Source: Euglena gracilis
Lineage: Eukaryota; Euglenida; Euglenophyceae; Euglenales
DNA: 64,000 nucleotides
Assembly: GCA_039621445.1 (NCBI GenBank)
Contig: CP154956.1
Span: 20,363,295-20,427,294, forward strand
Reading direction: 5' to 3'
The translations under genes were made by a program, and so were the position numbers. Position 1 is the stretch's first letter. Every line of letters starts with the position of its first letter. The notes under the pieces are model-generated. The model saw only the letters and a list, made by a program, of their open reading frames with translations. It had not been told where the DNA came from and searched no databases. Of this stretch, positions 9,791 through 21,130 are shown piece by piece.

Positions 9791-11705
9791 TCGCTTTGGC
9801 TGACAAGCCCCCAATTAGCTGCTCGAAGGGCAGCTGGACAGTAACAGATTTTTGGCTTTCAGGGGTGCAAAAATGGGCACAAATGGGTTGGATTTGGGCT
9901 GGCCAGGGAAAATTTTCAATGATTCAAAAATTTTTTCCCCGCATAATTGGCAGTTTTTGGGGCAGTTTTGAAGTTTTGATTTTTTGTACCCGGTTTTGAC
10001 CCCAGCTCGGGCCCAGTTCCTGCCGGGGGACCCCTATGGGGGGGGGTCAGCCAGCAGCCTTTTTCCAGCCAGCCCAAATTTTCCAACCTCTCAGCTGGAC
10101 TCCCCCGTGGTGGTCACTAACCCCCAAATAATGAACCCCCAGTTTATTATTTGAACACTCGAAGTCGGGGTCCAGGGGGGGTTCTTATTTTGGGGGGGTG
10201 ATTATTTGGGCAAACATTTCGAAGTCAAAAATCCGCCCAAAAACCCCTCCGCAGGCTCCAGTGGCCACTTTTTTTTGGCGTTTTGGGGCATTTTTGAAAA
10301 ATTGGTGTTTTTTTGTCATATTTTCAGCTTCATCCAGTTTCATGATTTTTTTTTGCAACATTTCTGCTGCTTGCTGTTTTTTTCTATGCCTTCACAGCTG
10401 CCAGAGGGGGGGTTATTATTTGGGTGGCCGAAGTCGGTCCTCGGGGGTTATTATTTGGGGGGTTTCTTATTTGGGGGGGGGTTAGTGACTGACTGGTTTT
10501 CTGAAGAAAAGTGAGTGACTGGTTTTTGAAAGAGTGGAAGTGGCCCCCCGGGGGGTCAGTGACAAAATTGAATGGTTATGACCCACTGCATGTGCACACT
10601 CATTTTTGCCATTTAATTTAAATCAGGCCTTTTTTTTGACTTGGAAGACCCCCGAGGTGTGGTCTCCCCCCCCCCCCCCAAGTGGGGGGGTTGTCCTGCG
10701 CTGACCCCTGGGGTGGGGCTGTGGGGGTCCCGCACCAGGGGCCTGGGTATGGGTTGTTTTCAGATGGCCGATTTTTTTTTTCCGAGGGGGGTGCATGCCA
10801 CTCAGAGTGGGGACCCTCCTTGGAGGTGTCAAAACAGCCTGATTTAAATATGATGAATGTAGATTCATCATATTCTAACAGAAAATAACTCGCTGGCCGA
10901 CTGCCTCTGCGATGTTTGGCTTTTTCAGAGTGGTTGACTGGCTTGGCTCAAACCTCCCTGTGGGATTGGAGATCAGAAAGAAAGAACACAGTGGGTTTTT
11001 TTGGCCATTTCTATCATATTTATGGCTCATTTCCACAAGGTTCCACTGTGCACCTCCTCAGGCAGCACCCAATCTTTTTGAGGTCAAGTGAAGCCCCATT
11101 TGCTTTTCCAATTCAAGAGATAATGTGGGTGAGGTTTTTTTTTAAACTTGGAAGACCCCCAGAGGGAGGGGAGGAGAGGGAGGGTGGGTGTGCCATAAAA
11201 TCATTTTGTCACTGGTCTCCAGGAGAGGGTGACAGACTCTTTTTTTTCAAAGAGAACAATTGGTCATTGGACCAAACCTCTCCCCCCTGGGGGGGGGGTC
11301 AGTAAAAAAAAGCCAATCAAAATGGCTTGACGCCAAAACACTACAAATACCACATTATATATCATTGTATTTTATAACATTTTGGGCATATGTCCTTGGA
11401 GTGGGGTGGGGTGCTGGCTGGTCAATCCACTCTAATGTTCGGGGCCAAAGTGACTCGCTTGTATTGGAAGAGTGTCAGTGTCCCCCGGGGGGTCAGTAAA
11501 ACAAATGGATGGTCTGGGGCCAAGAGGGGCTCCATTCAGTATCGGTGACCCTCGAAGGGAAACACCACCGTCCCATCTTTTCGGGTCACTTTGGGCTCCA
11601 CCCACCCCATGCTTTCCAGGGACGGGTCCAAAGTGGCGAATAATGGGATTTGGGGGAGGTTGGACTCCCACGCGGAAGCCACCCACCCATGCCTCCCCAC
11701 CCCAC
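9791..11705. repeat. Repeat-filled interval (putative intron)
   Basis: The interval lies between two phase-compatible exon islands and carries partial foldback repeats, a TTATTATTTGGG-rich stretch (10130-10490) repeated several times, and many C/G homopolymers. Nothing in it looks like an exon. Confidence 0.5.
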
Positions 11706-11709
11706 ACAG

Positions 11710-11778
11710 GCCGCGGGCACAACGCACGGCGCCAACGGCCCGGAGGAGCAACGGCGGCAGACGCAGAGATTCGCTTAA
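11710..11778 (+). CDS. Candidate terminal exon 3 of the gene model
   Basis: The island starts after CCCACACAG. Because the previous island (9345-9421) ends in phase 0, this one reads from its first base as AAGTTHGANGPEEQRRQTQ then RFA and a TAA stop at 11776-11778. So three islands, 7972, 9345 and 11710, form one open frame ending at a stop. A GTGGGT just after the stop (11781) could instead be a donor if another frame is used. No homologue is recognised. Confidence 0.35.
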   Translation, partial: AAGTTHGANGPEEQRRQTQRFA

Positions 11779-11789
11779 CGGTGGGTTTT

Positions 11790-14345
11790 TGACAGTGGGT
11801 GTGTGGGGGGGGGATGCGCCACGGGCAGGGAATTTTTTAAGCCGGACCCCCCTAACCCCCCCCCCCCCGGGGTGTCCCGCCAGCCAGAACTTTTTTTCCA
11901 AGCCAACAGCTCCCAGTCGGATTGTGGACCCCCCCCCAAATGGTGATAAAGATTTCGAGGCCCGGCAAAGCCGGGCTGTTCGGCACAAAGCACCAGGAAT
12001 TTTCGGGGGAAATGGGAGGCAACAATGGCCAAAAATGGCCATTGCCCCCCCCCTCCTCCCCGAGGGTCGTTAAGATCTTCGTCAGTCAGGCTGGCTGAAG
12101 GTCAGGCCGCAAAGTTTCTTTCAAGGGTTTTTGGTCGATTTTGGGTGGGTTTTTGGTGGGTGGATGGGTGGCTTGGTGGGTGGACCCCAGGGATGGATGG
12201 GAAGCCCTTCGGTATTGAGGTAGGTGGTAGGGGGGGGGGTCCGGACCCCCCCCCCTAGATGTTGGCAGGGGGGGTCCGAACTCCCCCACCCCCCCTCCTT
12301 GACAGGTGCCAAAAATAGCAGATTTTCTTCCGGTGCTGTGCGCCGGAAGATGAGCAAAAACACCCCTTTTGCTGACTTTTGGACATATTGCCCATTTTTT
12401 TGATGTGTTGGTGTTTTCCCCCCAAAAAATGTTCAAAAAATTTCAAAAAATGAAATTTTTGGATCGATTTTCAAAGAAAAATCAGGGATTTTTAACCGAT
12501 ATCGACCCGATTTCGGCCCTTTGCCCGTCCATGAAATCGAAAAAATTTTCGGCCCCCTCTCAGTTTCGAGGTAGGAGGGGGGGGGTCCGACCCACTCCCC
12601 CCCTCAAGGCTTCCCATCCATCCCTGGTGGACCCCCTCCCCCGACCACCCAGGGGACCCAGGGGGGTTGTGTGGCGGGTTTTCAAAACAAAGTGGGCGGG
12701 TGGGTTCAGTGCCCCCCTACCCCCAGCTGGGGGGGGGGAGGCACTAAGTGAAACTATGGGCACACCGCCGAACGCCGGCTGGCGGCGTTTGCAAACATCC
12801 TCCCGAAGGCGGAACCGGCGGAACCAAGTGTCTTTCCTGTCTCCGGCATCATAGGGCTTGATCTGTGCCTGCCTCCCCCTTCTCATCATCTTTTCTCAAC
12901 CCTTCTCTTCTCTTTCCCCCCCAGCTCTTCTGCTCTTTTGGTAAGGGTGCTTTTTGAAGCCAAAAAGGCACTCAAAATTTGCCTCTGGATTTGCTCTTAG
13001 GCAGCCAAACTCGCACTTGAGGTTTTGATTTTGCATTTGATTTTTTGCATTGCGCTTAAGCGCAATGTTGCAAACATTTTGAAACCCAGCGGTGAAACCC
13101 ACCCCTTTGACCCTCTGGTTCTGTGGAGACCCTCCACGGAACCGGGTTTTCTTTAGTCTTGGACCCCCTCCCCCGGGGAGGGGGGGGTAGGGTGCACACA
13201 CTGCCGGGCATAGAAGGGCTGGTTTGGACATTGTGACCAACAGGTTTTGGGAGTCTTGAACATTGCGTGCTTGCGAGTCACTACTAACGGCCATCCTGCT
13301 CCCGGCTGGGGGTTTTCCTTTTCTGCCCTCTTCCTGTCTCACCCGGCTCCTTTCTCCCCTCCCTCTTTCCTTGGCATTGCAGGGCAGCTCTGCTCTAGGC
13401 ATTGAATTTTCAAGCTTTGGTTTTTGACAACTTTTTTGTGGTGCTTTTGACCCTCTGGTTCTGTGGAGGACCCCCCACGGAACCGGTTTTTCGGACCCCC
13501 CCCCTGGGCCCTGGGAGGGGGGGCAGGTGGGTCATTGGACCCCCCCCCTAGGTGGGGGTATATTGGTATTTTAAAAACGGTGCGTTTTTTTGCCATTTTT
13601 GGGTAAAGTGGGTGGGTCGGCCCCCCCCCCTCTCCCCGGGTGCGCCCCCCCCAGTGCCCCCCCCCCCCCCTCCTGGGCACGGGGCCCCCCTGGGGTGCCG
13701 ACCCCCACCCCCCTCTTCTGTGATTGTTGATTTTTCGCCTTGTGTTGGGTGCTTTTTGGGCCCCTGCCTTTTTCAAGGCTCCCCATATGTCCGTGAAGGG
13801 CCTGGGTGACGTCCAGGCCGGGTTGTGATGAGGGGGAGGGGGGTCCGAAATACTGTCGGCTTGTGTAATGTATTTCCTCACCAAGCCACATGCTGGCTGC
13901 GCAGAGAGAGGCCCCTGACACACCGTAACAAATCAGAGGGACTCCCATAAGCTCAGGGGCTTCTGTTATACATTGCGCGCAAGCACAACAGTTATACATT
14001 ACGCTCGTGTATAACTGTTGCGCTTGCACGCAATGTTCTTTCAAATTGCAGATGTATTTGAATGTGTGCGTGCTGGGAGAAGGTGGGGGGATGATGAATG
14101 GGGTTTGAGCACTGCTGTGCCAGAAGCTGGGTTGGTCATTTTGAATTATTCAGGCACTGGGGAGGGAGGCTGCTGTTGCTGATGGGCCCTTTCAATTTCT
14201 CAATTCCAGTCATACCCAGAGTTGTGCGCTTCAAATCCTGGGTGAGAAAAAGGGGGTGGGGAGCTTTTTAAAAAACACTTTCTGGGAGCCCAAAACTGTT
14301 TCCTCGGCTGTGATTCCCAGGGTTCATCTGGTACCTGTTTTTTTC
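11790..14345. repeat. Intergenic repeats with hairpins
   Basis: Poly-C/G foldbacks (11850-11875, 12230-12260, 13620-13680), a CCGGTGCTGTGCGCCGG hairpin (12329-12345), and a near-duplicate CCCTCTGGTTCTGTGGAGG block at 13109 and 13448 fill the stretch. A GC-rich island at 12774-12840 has one frame reading ERRLAAFANILPKAEPAEP, but a stop lies just upstream and no convincing acceptor is present. Confidence 0.5.
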
Positions 14346-14352
14346 CAAACAG

Positions 14353-14497
14353 AAATTTTCCGACTTTCAAAAGTTGGCCAAAAAGAAGTGCCCTCCGGCA
14401 CTGGCAGTTGGGCTCACAACGCAGAGGACAAGAGCCGTCTGGGTATGAAGAAGTTGGTGGTTGCTTTCACACACCAGTGGTTGGCTTCCTGTCCCAG
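14353..14497 (+). CDS. Candidate exon, unknown protein
   Basis: The island follows the strong acceptor TTTTTTTCCAAACAG. Two donors are possible: GTATGA at 14443 or GTAAGA at 14498. With the shorter exon one frame reads FSDFQKLAKKKCPPALAVGL. With the longer exon another frame reads EDKSRLGMKKLVVAFTHQW. Which is real cannot be decided. The splice signals are better than elsewhere nearby, so the exon itself is more secure than its frame. Confidence 0.35.
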
Positions 14498-14621
14498 GTA
14501 AGATGTTCCTCCACCTTAACTCTGTCCGCTCTGGTAACGAGATGCTTCCAGGACTGCTCTCTCCACCCACAGTGATAAAAATAAAAATAGAAACTGTTGT
14601 GCCAAAGCGCAATGGGCAGGC

Positions 14622-14900
14622 TCTTTTGCTTAGTCGGGTGCCAACCCCACGGGGGGGGGTGCTTGGGGCAGGCACCCCATAGCACCCCATCCGACCCCCC
14701 GGGGTGGTCGGGTTTTTGGAGGTGCCTGCCCATAGCAGGCACCCCCCTCCGACCCCGGCGCTGAAGGTGCCGGGGGGCCCGGAAAATGAAAATTTTCAAA
14801 TTTTCAATGAAAATTTTCTGGGTCCCCCCCGGGGGCGTGTGCCTGCTGGGGCAGGCACCCTATAACACCCCCCCTGCCTGCCCAGCAAAAGCCTGGGCAG
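14622..14900. mobile_element. TGCCTGCCCATAGCAGGCA foldback element, copy 1
   Basis: This is a 280-base element with the order GCTTAGTCGGGTGCC, poly-C/G foldback, GTGCCTGCCCATAGCAGGCACC palindrome-like core, a CGGCGCTGAAGGTGCCG hairpin, an AAAATTTTC block and a closing CCTGCCTGCCC. The ends GGCTCTTTTGCTTAG and AGCAAAAGCCTGG are partly complementary. Related copies are at 17470-17765 (reverse), 30595-30905 and 33455-33745. It has no coding capacity, so I call it a non-autonomous foldback element. Confidence 0.65.
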
Positions 14901-14929
14901 GCTAATGAAGAATGAAATTTATTATAATT

Positions 14930-16100
14930 TAAGAGTTATGCACAAAGTCCCAATAGACAATTTTTAAATTTGTAAAAGCAGCGTGGGTGTTGCACTGAAG
15001 CTCAATGTTGACCCAATTTCAAGACAACGTCCCCTTGTCCTACATTTTGTGCTCCTTCCCCTCTGGTGTTCATACTCTACCAGGGCCGTTCTCTCCCTCT
15101 GTTGTGAGATAGGTTTCAAGCAGTTATATTGCGTTTCGGCGCAACAGCCACGCTGCTTTACAGTTTTAAAAATTGTATTTCTATTGCGCTTTGGCGCAAT
15201 GTAACTCTTAAATTTCCATTTCGACACCCATTGCGCAGATACGCAATGAAATCACATTGTTGATACATACATCATTGCTCAAGTGCGGCAATGGTCACCC
15301 ACGTGTTGAATTACGAAATATTACAAACATTGCGCCAAAGCGCAATGTGTTTTGTTTTCTGTAATGAAAAAAATTGTTGTCCCATGGCACAACTGCACAA
15401 CGGAGTCCACTCGTTTCATTACCCGGTGCTTTGTGTTCATGCACACTGGGCCCCCGGGAGCGCGGTGCCCGAAGACCGTAGAGTTCCAAGTCGTTGCTTC
15501 CATACCCAGGCCCTGGGGGTGTAGGGCTGTCCTGGCGTCGGTGTTCGAAAACAAAAAAAAATTGACATTGCGCGTGTCGCAATTTTTCGGTCACTTTCAA
15601 AGCTAAGTGCGAGTTAGGCCGCCTAAATTGCTTTGCATTTCAGCAAGTTTTTTCGTTGTGCACAAACACAAGCAGGGGTATTTTGCTTTTCTCCAACTGT
15701 TGCGATTTGGGTTCAGGGGTGGGTTATCAACATCTCTTTGCCCGATTGCTTTGCATCATTTGTTGAAATTTCTGGGCAAGATGTCGCATTTTTGTGACGT
15801 TTGAACTCCCAAAAATGCATCGCATCAAGACTTTTTTTGTGCTTCTTTGTATTTTTTTGCTTCGAGTTTTATGAGGACCAATGTTCAGTTCGCAACGCTG
15901 AATGAGAGCGATTCCCAAAAAGATACAGCATATAGCACGACATTTGAAAGACAGTGTGCAAAGAAGAAGAGCCGCATGCTGCTACCTTGCAGGCAAGCAG
16001 GTCAACGTTGCCCCTCCGTGCGTTGACAAGGCCAGTGCTCTCCTCATTTTGTTGCCCGGACTCAATTCTGTGCCGAGAAATTCATTCTGGTGGGGTGGGC
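14930..16100. repeat. Dispersed repeat with TTGCGCNNNNGCGCAA hairpins
   Basis: Several hairpins of the form ATTGCG-CTTTGG-CGCAAT lie at 15128-15144 (variant), 15184-15202, 15328-15346 and 15566-15583. They resemble the TGCGCA palindromes elsewhere but with an ATTGCG arm. No gene is supported. Confidence 0.5.
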
Positions 16101-16110
16101 ACTGGGCACA

Positions 16111-16177
16111 ATGTCCGCCCCGGTGCCCCGCATTCCGGAGGAGGTGTCGTGCCACAGCACGTCCATCAAGGAAGAGG
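16111..16177 (+). CDS. Putative FYVE-domain protein, exon 1
   Basis: An ATG at 16111 opens a 67-base exon of 22 codons plus one base, encoding MSAPVPRIPEEVSCHSTSIK then EE, and ends before the donor GTATGT. The spare base pairs in phase with the acceptor at 16727. GC-rich third positions contrast with flanking DNA. I infer this is the first coding exon of the gene that carries the FYVE exon at 21011. An upstream in-frame start was not identified, and a 5' untranslated exon is possible. Confidence 0.5.
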
Positions 16178-16726
16178 GTATGTCCCGTGTGCCTCATGCC
16201 AGTGATGTCTCGGTTTTTGGGGGCACCAGAAACAACAAAATCGATATGAGTTGCGATTTTTTTTTTAATTGGATGGTCTGCCCCCTCCCCAGGCCGGCCA
16301 AAAATGAATGAATGAATGGGAACCCCTTCGATTTTGAGGCAGGCGGGGGGTCCCGACCCCATCCCCGGGGGTGTGGCAGTCCGGACCTCCCCCTCCCCAA
16401 CATGGGGGGGGGGTCGGACACCCCTCTCTTCCTCCTCGAAACGGTGAGGGGCAGGGATAATTTTAATCATATTATTATTATTAATAGAATATTAAATAAC
16501 AATTAATAGTAAGTCATAATAATAATTCTGCCAATAATTTAATATTTGTTATACTTAATGATATTAATTACAATTATTCGGACCCCCCTCCAGGGCTTCC
16601 CATTCATCCCTGCCTCTCCCCCAAACCGACAAGCCTGGAACATCTCTCAAGGCAATTCATCTTTCCTCTGCTTCGCCTTGTGGGGCCGAGGCAGCGCCAA
16701 CCCCCCCCCCCCCAACTCTCCCACAG
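16178..16726 (+). other. Putative intron 1 with AT-rich tract and C/G foldbacks
   Basis: The interval begins GTATGT and ends CCCACAG. It contains foldbacks around 16340-16410 and an AT-rich ATTATTATT tract at 16465-16575. No other exon is seen within it. Confidence 0.45.
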
Positions 16727-16860
16727 CCGTGCCGGGCGTGCCGGACTACCCGGCGTGGCTGGTGGAGCCCGACCCGGACGAGGCGGAGTACGAGGTGGTG
16801 GACCTGCCCTTCGGCGGGCCGGTGGGCGGCCCCAACCATTGTGCTGGCTGTGCCGCGCAG
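16727..16860 (+). CDS. Putative FYVE-domain protein, exon 2
   Basis: After CTCTCCCACAG the reading continues in phase with exon 1 and reads VPGVPDYPAWLVEPDPDEAE, then a Gly/Pro-rich stretch and NHCAGCAAQ. Almost every codon ends in G or C, the clearest coding signature in the window. The Cys-x2-Cys pair at its end could be the first zinc-ligand pair of a FYVE finger. The 3' boundary is unsure: there is no GT at 16861, so either a GC donor (GCCCTT) is used, an earlier GTGCTG/GTGCCG site is used, or a small exon intervenes. Confidence 0.5.
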
Positions 16861-17469
16861 GCCCTTCTGTCCCCCCCGGGGGTCGCAGGGGAATGGGGGA
16901 GGCTCTCCAGGATGGGGGGGGGGGGGCTGGGCCAGCTCATCCACCCATCCGACCCCCGGGTTCATTGGGTATGACATCGGGGGGGGGGGTGGCACCGCTC
17001 ACCCCCCAAACCCGCAGCCCCCAGGGGGTGCGACCAGGCAGCACAAGAAGGCCTGGGGGGGGGGGGTTCAGAATCCCCCCACCCAGGAAGTGGGGAAGGT
17101 TCGACGCCTCCCTCACCCATAGCCCCAAAATGTCAACAATGTCCACAAAAGATTCACAAAAATTACCCAAATCACCAAAATGGCACAAAATGGCCAAAAA
17201 TGCCAAAAAATGTTCATATTGACCCTATTTAGCCCAATATTTGCCCAAATCAATGCAAAATAGCTCCAAATTCGCAAAAAATAAACCCAAAATGGCCAAG
17301 ATAGGTGCAATTTTGGAGACGTGTGGGAAAATAGTCTTAAAAATGGGTTTAATTCTTCAAAATATACAAAAAATGCCAGCATCGCCCAGCATCGGAACCC
17401 CACCTCTGGTCTCCAAAAATCCAGCATCGTCCAACATCGCCCAGCATCATCAGAGGTGCTTGGTCAGGC

Positions 17470-17765
17470 TTGTGCTGACCGACCGCGGGGGGGGGGGTGC
17501 TCTAGGGTGCCTGCCCATAGCAGGCACACCCCGGGGGGGGGTCTGAGGGGGACCCAGAAAATTTTCATTGAAAATGGCCTTTTCCTGGCCCCTGGCGTCT
17601 TGGGCGCTGGGGTCGGAGGGGGGTGCCTGCTATGGGCAGGCACCCCCAAAAACCCCACACCCGGGCCCGGGGGGGGGGGTTGGAGGCGTGCTATAGGGTG
17701 CCTGCTCCCAGCCCCCCCCCCCCCCCCGTGCGGTTGTCACCCGACTAAGCACAAACCTGGTGGGT
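17470..17765 (-). mobile_element. TGCCTGCCCATAGCAGGCA foldback element, copy 2 (reverse)
   Basis: The order of blocks is the mirror image of the copies at 14.6 and 33.5 kb and it ends GTCACCCGACTAAGCACAAA. Its outer ends (CAGGCTTGTGCT and AGCACAAACCTG) are complementary over about 12 bases with one mismatch. Confidence 0.65.
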
Positions 17766-17814
17766 CCGGAGATTTGTGTACAGCCCTGGGACTGCCCCCC
17801 CCCCCCGGGCCATA

Positions 17815-18600
17815 CAATCACTTGGTCACTGGCTGACCCCCCCCAGGGGTGGGTGACTGGTTTTTTCAGAGTGAATGACTGGTTTTTGGACCTCCCCCCT
17901 CCCGGGGGCAGAAAAAGCCACTAAAGTGACCCGGCACCGAAGGCACTGGAAATTTTTTTGGCTTTTTTTCATGTTTTTGGTCAAATTTCCTTTGGATTCC
18001 AGAGTGGCCGACCGCCCCCCCCCCTGGGGGGGTCGGCCACTCTGTGACTGACTGGTTTCCCAAAAAGTGACTGACTGGTTTTTCGAAGAGTGGAGTGACC
18101 CCCTCCCCCCCCCCCCCGGGTCGGTAAAAAATTGTGTGCCCCGGGCACCACCACCCGGGGGGCAACGACCATCCAAACACGTTTTGGGACCCCTCCCCGC
18201 CCCCGCCGTGCGTGACAGGGGCAGCCTGCCCCCAAGCCCCTGGCGCTGTTCAGCTGGTCCTCCAGTGGGGAGGTGTGCCTCGATGGCGGTGGTGGGGCCC
18301 CTGCTCCCCCAGGACCCCTGAGAAATCATGGAGCGTTCTTTGTCCTCACCCCCCCCCCCCCCCAAGGGGGAGGGGTCCGGGCCAAGAACCAGTCACTCAG
18401 CCCCCCCCCCCCCCCCAGCTCGATGTATGCCTCCCTATATTCAACCCTGATTGCAGTGACCTGGCGGCAAAGACGCCAGAAAATTTTTTGGACTTTGTTT
18501 CATGTTTGTGGTCAAATTTCCTTTTGGATTCCAGAACAGGCCTTTGCTTAAGGGTTTGCAGTATCCCCGGGGGGGGGGGGGCTTGGTTGGTTTTAAATGG
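17815..18600. repeat. Tandem GACTGACTGGTTTTTGG foldback modules
   Basis: Two related modules lie side by side (17815-18135 and 18340-18600), each with poly-C/G foldbacks, a TTTTCATGTTTNTGGTCAAATTTCC block and GGATTCCAGA. A third partial copy is at 19240-19400. Confidence 0.65.
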
Positions 18601-19200
18601 TCTTTTGCGCATATGGGCACATTGATTGTGCATTTGCGCAATTACACACCAACAATATTTTTACTGATGTGTGGGTGTCACAGAGTCTTGAACATCAGTG
18701 CAGTGATGGACAACTTGCCACATAACTCAACTCGCGATTGTAGCAATCCTCCTGTGTTCGTTGTTCTCCTCATCATCTAGCAGCGATTTTAAGCCTCCTT
18801 TCTTTGTTGCGTTTGAAATTCCACTCCTTTCGTAGCCAACTTCAAAACCTCCACAACCTGCCACAGGGCTTCAGAAAGCAGGCAAAGGGATGGATCTTTC
18901 ACCCTACCTCCAGAACCCTACCACAGTACCACCACCTGGCTCTGCGACTGCGGGAAATGGGGGGGGCATGGACTGGGGCATTATTTACCACCCCCAGGCT
19001 ATAAGCTATGCGTCCCCCTCCCTGTCCCATCAGTGTTTCAAAGTTGTCAAAAAAGTCTCCCAACACAGTCGACGCCAGGCCACTTTGCCTGGCGTTTTCT
19101 TGGAACTCCTTTGCATCAGGGATGGTTTGGGCTAAAACCAGTCTTGCAGGGGGCTCAAATGATTCGCTAAGAAAAAGGTTGGACAGTGAGCAAAATGAAT
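18600..19200. repeat. Dispersed CGCA-palindrome repeat family, copy 3
   Basis: Contains the GTGGGTGTCACAGAGTCTTGAA and CCTCCACAACCTGCCACA segments that match 3.1-3.3 kb in reverse complement and 59.04 kb directly. Palindromic words are decayed (TTTGCGCATATGGGCACA). Confidence 0.55.
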
Positions 19201-19719
19201 GTGCACTTGGCTGAGGTGTTCAAGCAATGGATGGAAGCAAATCACCTCTTCTTTTCCAAAAACCAGTCACTCACTTTTTCCGGAAAACCAGTCAGTCACT
19301 ACCCCCAGGGGGGGTCGGCCACTCTGGAACAGGCCGTTGCTTAAGGACCTGGGGGGGTCCACAGGCTGGTCATCTTGTTTTACACTGGAAAAAATGGACT
19401 AGCTAGACCCATTCCCCCGGGGGGGTCCCGCCGACTGGAAACAAACTTTCCTCCGGCGCTATGCGCCGAGGTGGAAATAGGGTATTTGATGGGTTTTTTG
19501 GGCTGATTTTGTTCGAGAAAAAACACCCAAAAATGGCCATAGATGGCCATTTTTGGCCGTTTTTGGGTCCCAAAAATTTTGGCACTTTGCACCGGTGACT
19601 GGAATTTTTTTTCCACTAGCTGGCCCTGCTTGAGGACCTCGGGGGGGGGGGGTCCACTAGTATTTCCACTGGTCAAATTTGGACTCACCCCCCGTCTAGC
19701 ATTATTTGTGTCATTTAAA

Positions 19720-20710
19720 CAAAAAGCCTCTGGAAACCCAAACAAGGTATTCAGGATGTGATCTGGTGCCCCAGGATGCAGAGATGGAAGCAAAGGCTTT
19801 GAAAGTTGGGGGTGTAACACCCTAGCATGTGTGTTTGAAACCATCCGTTGGCTGCCTCATCAACATGGGCTGATGCTGGGAATATTTGGGAGGTAAGGTT
19901 GAGCCTGAAATATTGCCCCCAAAGTTTGACTTTGTGAGACTTCAATGGTTGATGTGCGCATTCGCGCAAACGAACGGTGTGCGCAAATGCGCAAATAATC
20001 CGTTTGTGTAAATGTTGTAATGGGCAACATTTGAAAGTTTGTTGCAAGCTGAAATTGGTGTGTTCGTGAAATGCATAAATGGTTTGTTTGCGCAAATTCG
20101 CAAAACTGTCTGTCTGCGAATCTGCGCAAACCAACCACTATTGCAAAGGGTGCAGAATTGCTGCAGTTTGAAGATATTTAAGTGCGAGAACTTGTTCAAT
20201 TTGTGGGAAAAATTTGTAGAATTTAATACATTAACACAACCAAAAGACCATACTTCTGTGCCCAAATTTGGGCATTGGCAGTTGAACTTACAAAAACCAT
20301 TTCTTGACTCTCAAACATCAAAACAAACGGCACTTCCAGTTTTGAATATTAAAACATGAGTTTGCCCCCCAGTATTTTGTCCAAAAATGAGGATTAATCC
20401 GAAAATGAGGCACAAGACATTGGCTGGTGCGCCAGCTGAAAATTTGAGGTTTTTTGAAGAAAAAATTGTGTTCCGGGTGCTATAAACTATAAACTCCGCT
20501 TGGCACATTAACACCCTTCATTGACCGACGTACTGCACAACACCTCCACTTTGAGGACGCCCACTTTGAGGACGCTGCTCTCCTTCTGTTTCCACAATTC
20601 TCTTGTCTCAGAAGTCCCCTTTGTTGAAGCTTCAAAATTTAAATAAATGGTCCCACTTGTGCAGTTGCGCAAATCAACCATGGGAATGGTTCATCGTGCA
20701 ATTGCGCACA
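19720..20710. repeat. Dispersed CGCA-palindrome repeat family, copy 4
   Basis: Carries GATGTGCGCATTCGCGCAAACG (19949-19970), GTTTGCGCAAATTCGCAAAACTG (20086-20108), the ATGAGGC/CATTGGCTG block (20406-20430) and CAACACCTCCACTTTGAGGA (20538-20557). It aligns, with gaps, to 58.2-59.0 kb. Confidence 0.6.
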
Positions 20711-21010
20711 CCTACCACCCAAAAATATCACCAGTGTTTGAGAGGACAGAGTCCAGCACCTTAAACATGCAAGAGGGGGAAACCCGCAATTTCATCACAT
20801 TCATTTTCCAGCTCCAAAATAGGAGGGTGTCCGATTGTGACCCAAAAAGGGTTGCTTTGTTTTCGGACCCCAAAGTCCCCCCTCCCAAGTCGGTCTTGCC
20901 CCCCTCCCCCCCAGGGGGTGGGCGGGTGGGTGGTGGTGCCCACCCCCGTATGCGTCAAACAGCAGCCGTCGGTTTCAAGCCCCTTCTCCTCGCCCTGCCC
21001 CCCTTCACAG

Positions 21011-21130
21011 GGGCGCCAGCGGTGCGCCTTGTGCGGCGGGGGGTTCTGCGATCGGTGCAGCTCTTACTACACCATTCTGCCCCACCTCGGGCGGCCGATC
21101 AAGCAGCGGGCCTGCAAGGCGTGCGCTGCC
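21011..21130 (+). CDS. Putative FYVE-type zinc finger exon
   Basis: After CCCCTTCACAG the frame reads GRQRCALCGGGFCDRCSSYY, then TILPHLGRPIKQRACKACAA. The spacing Cys-x2-Cys-x4-Cys-x2-Cys, the Arg before the first Cys, the Leu-Pro and the final Cys-x2-Cys fit the core of the FYVE finger, which in known proteins binds phosphatidylinositol 3-phosphate on endosomes. The usual RRHHC motif is reduced to RQRC, so lipid binding is uncertain. Together with NHCAGC of exon 2, eight zinc ligands would be present, though the spacing between the second and third Cys would be short. The donor (perhaps GTGCGG at 21131) is a guess. Confidence 0.6.

Larger units (their letters stand above)
16870..21008 (+). 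other. Repeat-packed interval between FYVE exons
   Basis: About 4.1 kb, presumed intronic. It contains the reverse copy of the GATGCTGGGC module (17340-17460), the reverse copy of the TGCCTGCCCATAGCAGGCA element (17470-17765), three GACTGACTGGTTTTTGG modules and two blocks of the CGCA-palindrome family. A missing micro-exon of the FYVE finger may lie within it, but I could not identify one. Confidence 0.45.
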
